A stretch of 27,142 nt of DNA. Source: PALSA-911 sp037442565 (GTDB lineage: Bacteria > Pseudomonadota > Alphaproteobacteria > Acetobacterales > Acetobacteraceae). The position numbers and the translations under genes are program-made. A model generated the notes under the pieces. That model was given only the letters and a program-made list of their open reading frames with translations, ran no database searches and was not told the DNA's origin. Positions 23,432-27,142 of this stretch are shown here, piece after piece. The stretch's first letter is position 1; each line of letters begins with the position of its first letter. Location: the NCBI GenBank assembly GCA_037442565.1, contig JBBIQA010000043.1:1-27142 (forward strand), given 5' to 3'.

Positions 23432-24237
23432 ACGAGAGGCGCACGGCCCTGATCACCGGCGGCGGCAAGCGCATCGGCGCCGCCATCGCCCGCAGCCTCG
23501 CCGCGGATGGCTGGCGGGTGATCGTGCACTACAACCGCTCGGGCGCGGAGGCAGAGACGCTGGCCGCGGAGATTTCCGCCGCCGGCGGCGCCTGCGCGCC
23601 GATCCAGGCCGACCTGTCCCGCCGTGATGCCATCGAGGGGCTGATCGGCCGCTGCGTCGCCGCCCACGGCCGGCTCGATTGCCTGGTCAACAACGCCTCG
23701 AACTTCTTTCACGACGACATCCGCAGCGTGACCTGGGACACGTTGGGCGCGCACCTCAACCCGAACCTGATCGCGCCCGTGCTGCTGTGCCGCGACTTTG
23801 CCGCCCAGTTCGAACAGACCGACCAGCCGGCCCGCGAAGCCGGCTGCATCGTCAACCTGCTGGACCAGAAGATCGGCAACCTGAACCCCGATTTTCTCTC
23901 CTACACGCTCAGCAAGATCGCGTTGGGCGGCCTGACGGAAATGCTGGCCATGGCGCTCGCGCCGCGCATCCGCGTCTGCGGCGTGGCGCCCGGCCTGACC
24001 ATGATCAGCGGCAAGCAGACCGAGGCGTCGTTCCAGCACGCTTGGCGCGCCGCCCCGCTCGGGCGCAGCAGCACACCGGCGGAAATCGCCGCCTGTGTGC
24101 GCTTCATCCTGTCGATGCCGTCCATGACCGGGGAGACCATCTTCGTCGATGGCGGCGAAAGCCTGCGCGGGCGTCCGCGCGACGTGGCCTTCGACCCGGC
24201 TTTGCTCGCCGCCGCACCAAAGGTCATCGGATCATGA
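23428..24237 (+). CDS. SDR oxidoreductase, pteridine-reductase (PTR1/FolM)-like
   Basis: A 269-residue short-chain dehydrogenase. The cofactor motif is TGGGKRIG (10-17), with the Arg typical of pteridine reductases in place of the usual Gly-x-Gly, and VHYNRSGAEAETLA (33-46) is close to the NADPH phosphate site of PTR1. The catalytic set is Asp146 (NLLDQK), Tyr159 and Lys163: the Asp replaces the usual SDR serine and has the same 13- and 4-residue spacing as Asp181, Tyr194 and Lys198 of Leishmania PTR1. This supports NADPH-dependent reduction of a pterin or folate. It overlaps folB by ATGA, which fits a role in tetrahydrofolate or tetrahydromonapterin formation. The alternative of a general SDR is less likely because of the Asp. 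Confidence 0.9.
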   Translation: MNERRTALITGGGKRIGAAIARSLAADGWRVIVHYNRSGAEAETLAAEISAAGGACAPIQADLSRRDAIEGLIGRCVAAHGRLDCLVNNASNFFHDDIRSVTWDTLGAHLNPNLIAPVLLCRDFAAQFEQTDQPAREAGCIVNLLDQKIGNLNPDFLSYTLSKIALGGLTEMLAMALAPRIRVCGVAPGLTMISGKQTEASFQHAWRAAPLGRSSTPAEIAACVRFILSMPSMTGETIFVDGGESLRGRPRDVAFDPALLAAAPKVIGS

Positions 24238-24578
24238 GCGAGCGGGACCCGCCGCGGGTCAAGGCCGGGCTGTGGGTGAAGATGGCGTTGCGGATGGCCG
24301 ATCTGGATGGCCGCTCCGGCGCCGTGCTCCGCAAGGGCGACCCGGATGCCGGCGGCATGCTCGTGGTGCTGCGCGGGCGGGAGGGGCTAGTCGTACTGTC
24401 ACAGATGCGCACCGCGGAGGGCGAACCGGGGTGGATGCGCGCGACCGGCCCGGCCCCGATCGATCAGGCGGCGGCGGATGCCTACGTCGAGCGCCAACTG
24501 CGGTTCGACCCGGATCTTTGGGTGCTCGAATTCGACGCGCCCGATCTCCTGCCCCCCTTCGAGGCCAGGATCATCTGA
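24234..24578 (+). CDS. DUF1491 family protein
   Basis: A 114-residue protein matching DUF1491 in layout: VKAGLWVKMALRMADLDG (9-26), AVLRKGDPDAGGMLVVL (30-46), VVLSQMRTAEGEPGWMRATG (53-72) and a C-terminal ADAYVERQLRFDPDLWVLEFD (81-101). The family is largely confined to alphaproteobacteria and has no known function; it has no signal or membrane segment. The ATG overlaps the SDR stop (ATGA), making it the third coupled gene after folB and the pteridine-reductase-like gene. Its position suggests a link to pterin or folate metabolism, or simply to translation coupling; this cannot be decided from sequence. Confidence 0.88.
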   Translation: MSERDPPRVKAGLWVKMALRMADLDGRSGAVLRKGDPDAGGMLVVLRGREGLVVLSQMRTAEGEPGWMRATGPAPIDQAAADAYVERQLRFDPDLWVLEFDAPDLLPPFEARII

Positions 24579-24935
24579 AACCGGGGATGGGCCGCAAAAT
24601 CAAAGTTTTCGGCCGGGTTCATCGGCCGGGTCGGAATGGGAAGGCTGCGTGTCGCCGCCATACGGCCGCCAACGGCGGCGATCGGCGTTCGCGCCCTGTC
24701 GGAAAACTCCGCGAAAATCCGCCATTTTCTTAAGGTTTTAGCCGGACTGTGACCTGTTTGCCCGCAGGCCTGTTGCATGGACGCCACACTGCGCTGAAAA
24801 GGGCAACAACCCCCTCGTCTTGCCCGTTCGACAGGTCTATGTTTTCTCCATCGAACGCGTCCCGATGGTTGGGCTCAGGGCATGTGCTCCGGCCGAGTAC
24901 CACCGGATGAGATGACAATGAGGAGAGACAATATC
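24579..24935. other. 357-base intergenic region upstream of ompA-like gene
   Basis: No gene I can support. It holds a small GC hairpin GCCGCC-AAC-GGCGGC (24665-24679), a local AT-rich stretch (about 24703-24745, TTTTCTTAAGGTTTTAG) and an inverted repeat GTTCGA (24826-24831) / TCGAAC (24851-24856) around a TATGTT. The ompA-like promoter should lie here, but I see no -35/-10 pair at good spacing. The ribosome site AGGAGA (about 24920-24925) precedes the ATG at 24936. Confidence 0.6.
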
Positions 24936-26087
24936 ATGAATCTTCGGAGCACGCTCCTGGCGGCTACCATCCTGGCACTGCCGGTTGTTGGCCATGCGCA
25001 GTCGATGTTGGATTACGGCGGCCATAATCAGCCGATTTCCGGCGTGTATGTCGGTGCCGGCGTCGGCGCCAACTTCTCTCAGCAGCAGAACACGACGATC
25101 ACCGAAGGCCCGTATAGCGCCAGCGGCAAGCTCGGCTTCAACCCGGGCTTCGCCGGAAAGATGTCGGTTGGCTACGGCTTCGGCAACGGCTTCCGGGCTG
25201 AGATCGAAGGCAACTACCGCTACAACTCGCTGTCCGGCACCAATCCGCTGCCGCTGGTTGGCAGTGCCGCCATTCACGGCAACCAGCAGAAATACTCTGG
25301 GATGCTGAACGGCCTGTACGACTTCAACAACGTGTCGAACTTCGTTATTCCGTATGTCGGCGTCGGCGTCGGCTACGGCGGCGAGACGATGCAGGGCGTG
25401 AACATCTACACCAACAACCTTGGCGCGAACGCCGCCAACGGCAACCTCCGCATCGCCAATGCCTCCAAGAGCCAGTTCGCGGCTCAGGCGATCCTGGGTG
25501 CGGCCTTTCCGATCACCCCCGCCCTGTCGATCACGGCTGAATACAACTTCTTCGTGATGCCGACCCGCGTGAACTACAGCGGCACCGGCACGATCACGAA
25601 CGGCAGCTTCAATGGCCAGCCGGTCAACGGCTCCGGAAACGGCACGCTGCAGGCGCAGACCAGCTACAACCACACGATCCTGGTTGGCGTCCGCTACGCC
25701 TTCGGTGCGGCTCCTGCTCCGGTTCCGGTCGCGGCTCCCGCCCCGGCTCCGGCTCCGGCCCGCTCCTACCTCGTGTTCTTCGACTGGGATAAGTACAACC
25801 TGACCCCGCGCGCCGTTCAGATCATCGCCGACGCGGCCGCGAACTCGAAGAAGGTCTCCTACACTAAGATCGAGTCGAACGGTTTCACCGACACCTCGGG
25901 TTCGGCTGCCTACAACAAGGGCCTCTCGGTCCGCCGCGCTCAGGCGGTTGCCTCTCAGCTCGTGAAGGACGGCGTGCCGAAGCAGTCCATCGTCATCACC
26001 GGCTTCGGCGAGACCAACCCGTTGGTTCCGACCGGCCCGAACGTGCGTGAGCCGCAGAACCGCCGCGTCGAAATCGTCATCAAGTAA
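24936..26087 (+). CDS. OmpA-family outer membrane protein
   Basis: A 383-residue outer-membrane protein. Signal peptide 1-22 (LPVVGHAQ) leads to an eight-strand-type beta barrel (about 30-265; alternating segments such as GVYVGAGVGANFS and YVGVGVGYGGE, last strand ILVGVRYAFG). An Ala-Pro hinge follows (APAPVPVAAPAPAPAPA, 268-284), then the OmpA peptidoglycan-binding domain starting YLVFFDWDKYNL, with FTDTSGS and LSVRRAQAV carrying the Asp and Arg that bind diaminopimelate. It anchors the outer membrane to the wall. AGGAGA is an excellent ribosome site ten bases upstream. The gene uses more T-ending Ala, Gly and Val codons (GCT, GGT, GTT) than its neighbours, consistent with high expression. 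It ends in a strong intrinsic terminator. Confidence 0.95.
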   Translation: MNLRSTLLAATILALPVVGHAQSMLDYGGHNQPISGVYVGAGVGANFSQQQNTTITEGPYSASGKLGFNPGFAGKMSVGYGFGNGFRAEIEGNYRYNSLSGTNPLPLVGSAAIHGNQQKYSGMLNGLYDFNNVSNFVIPYVGVGVGYGGETMQGVNIYTNNLGANAANGNLRIANASKSQFAAQAILGAAFPITPALSITAEYNFFVMPTRVNYSGTGTITNGSFNGQPVNGSGNGTLQAQTSYNHTILVGVRYAFGAAPAPVPVAAPAPAPAPARSYLVFFDWDKYNLTPRAVQIIADAAANSKKVSYTKIESNGFTDTSGSAAYNKGLSVRRAQAVASQLVKDGVPKQSIVITGFGETNPLVPTGPNVREPQNRRVEIVIK

Positions 26088-26116
26088 GGCGACGATTTCT
26101 GGATCGACTTTGGATC

Positions 26117-26145
26117 GGGGCGCCGTGAGGCGCCCCTTTCTTTTT
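26117..26145 (+). terminator. Intrinsic terminator after the ompA-like gene
   Basis: GGGGCGCC (26117-26124), loop GTGA, GGCGCCCC (26129-26136) then TTTCTTTTT (26137-26145): a perfect eight-pair GC stem with a T-run, 30 bases after the stop codon. Confidence 0.95.
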
Positions 26146-26217
26146 ATCTGGCCCCTTGGCATGACGATACGCGGGGTGCAGATCCTATGGATGCGCCGGC
26201 ATAAGGGAGATCGACGG

Positions 26218-27142
26218 ATGCGGTGGCGGAATTGGCTGGTTGCGGCGTTCGCCTTGTCGTGTGTGCTCGGCCCCCTGCTGTCCCGCCCGGCCGAGGCGCA
26301 ACCGTTTCAGGGCGTCTATCTCGGCGCCGGCGCCGGCTATCACGCCACGAACGACGTTCGAGCCGCGCCGTTCCCACAATCGGCCCTAGGAACCGGCGGC
26401 CTGCGCCTGCGTACCAATGGCGGCTTCGCCGGCCTCGGCAGCGTCGGCTACGGCTTCGGCAATGGCTGGCGGCTGGAGGCCGAGGGCAGCGCCCGGCTCA
26501 ACAAGCTCGGCCACCTCAACGGCACGCCGTTCCCGACCGGCTCCAGCGGGTCGTTGAACACCTACGCCCTGATGGCGAACGCGTTCTATGATCTCGATGT
26601 CCGCTCGCCATGGATCTACCCCTATATCGGCGGTGGCATCGGCGCCACCTGGAATACCGCCAGTTCCCTGCAGGCCAGCTCCGCCAGCCCGCTGTTTGGC
26701 TTCAACAGCAACAGCTCCTCCGTCGGATTCGCGGTCCAGGCGATCGCCGGCCTGTCCTTCCCCGTCTACAATACTCCCGGCCTGTCCTTCACGGCGGAAT
26801 ACCGCCTGTTCAGCATGCCGATCACCCGCACCCTCGACGGCACCGCCGCCACACAAGCCGGTCCGGTCCCGGCTGGTCTGAAGCTCGGCACGATGATCGA
26901 CCAATCGGCCCTGATCGGCGTGCGCTACGCCTTCGGGATCCAGCCGCCGCCCTCGCCTCCGTCCGCCGCCCCCGCGCCCGCCCCGGCCGCCGCCCGCTCC
27001 TTCCTGGTGTTCTTCGACTGGGACAAATCGATCCTCACCGAGCGCGCCCGGCAGGTCGTCCGCGAGGCCGCCAACGCCTCGCAAAAGACCCAGACCACGC
27101 ATATCGAGGTCAACGGCTACACCGACAGCTCCGGCACGCCCG
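26218..27142 (+). CDS. OmpA-family outer membrane protein, second copy, 3' end cut
   Basis: An open frame of 308 codons that runs off the right edge. The signal peptide (about 1-27, ending RPAEA before QPF) is followed by a barrel with the same strand pattern as the preceding gene (GVYLGAGAGYHAT, VGYGFGNGWRLEAEG, ALIGVRYAFG), a Pro-rich hinge (PPPSPPSAAPAPAPAAA) and the start of the OmpA domain (FLVFFDWDKSILTERARQVV, GYTDSSGTP). It is a diverged tandem paralogue: FGNG, EYR/EYN, MP and FFDWDK are shared, but the barrel loops differ and the codon usage is the more GC-rich genome type, suggesting lower expression. AAGGGAGA lies eight bases before the ATG at 26218. It lies 73 bases after a terminator and so needs its own promoter, read-through aside. 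Confidence 0.92.
   Translation, partial: MRWRNWLVAAFALSCVLGPLLSRPAEAQPFQGVYLGAGAGYHATNDVRAAPFPQSALGTGGLRLRTNGGFAGLGSVGYGFGNGWRLEAEGSARLNKLGHLNGTPFPTGSSGSLNTYALMANAFYDLDVRSPWIYPYIGGGIGATWNTASSLQASSASPLFGFNSNSSSVGFAVQAIAGLSFPVYNTPGLSFTAEYRLFSMPITRTLDGTAATQAGPVPAGLKLGTMIDQSALIGVRYAFGIQPPPSPPSAAPAPAPAAARSFLVFFDWDKSILTERARQVVREAANASQKTQTTHIEVNGYTDSSGTP

Noticed and set aside
24588..24733. Possible 48-residue basic peptide after the DUF1491 gene
   Set aside because: No ribosome site, Arg-rich random-looking composition, and it lies in the ompA upstream region.

Overview
This is a GC-rich, densely coded stretch of a proteobacterial genome. It is most likely an alphaproteobacterium of the Rhodospirillales/Acetobacteraceae type. 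That placement is inferred from the high GC, frequent GTG starts, a DUF1491 gene, the OmpA proteins with an Ala-Pro hinge and an FFDWDK motif, and the REP-like hairpins. It has not been tested by a search. No rRNA, tRNA, IS element, phage gene or CRISPR array is visible. The window is draft assembly with two 100-N gaps. The first gap (5270-5369) is flanked by the same 55 bases and looks like an overlapping-contig artefact in an intact gene. The second (16678-16777) removes the middle of a panE-like gene.

Left part (1-8157). A minus-strand chain runs from a Crp-family regulator through an exported alpha/beta hydrolase and a large membrane spermidine-synthase-like protein to a Tat-signal protein cut by the window edge. 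The last three genes are joined by overlapping stop/GTG codons. Plus-strand genes follow: a class C beta-lactamase-type serine hydrolase, then an enoyl-CoA hydratase/MmgE-PrpD pair that ends at a 34-bp perfect palindrome facing a PhnA-domain gene.

Middle part (8299-18443). An unrecognised Ala/Glu-rich protein appears to be expressed from a leaderless promoter overlapping a dyad. An MFS carboxylate-type transporter follows and converges, over a REP-like double hairpin, on a minus-strand set: manC, an acyl-CoA dehydrogenase, a MOSC protein and a transglutaminase-like protease. Divergent from manC are an M20D amidohydrolase and the gapped panE-like gene, which overlaps a convergent acyltransferase-3 gene.

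Right part (18543-27142). Minus strand: an NMT1-type substrate-binding protein, an ABC ATPase, a permease and a NIPSNAP protein form a transport operon with a four-copy 30-bp tandem repeat filling the gap between the first two genes. A KGFF-type small protein (tail GFFGRL) and a DUF429-like protein lie downstream. Plus strand, divergent from the transporter: folB, a pteridine-reductase-like SDR and a DUF1491 gene, all coupled by ATGA overlaps. Two tandem ompA-like genes close the window, separated by a strong intrinsic terminator; the second is cut by the right edge.

The items most worth a second look are the folB/pteridine-reductase/DUF1491 cassette and its divergent transporter, the 30-bp repeat at the ATPase start, the leaderless promoter with its dyad, and the exported hydrolase/membrane aminopropyltransferase-fold/Tat-protein chain. 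No clearly new defence or mobile system is visible.
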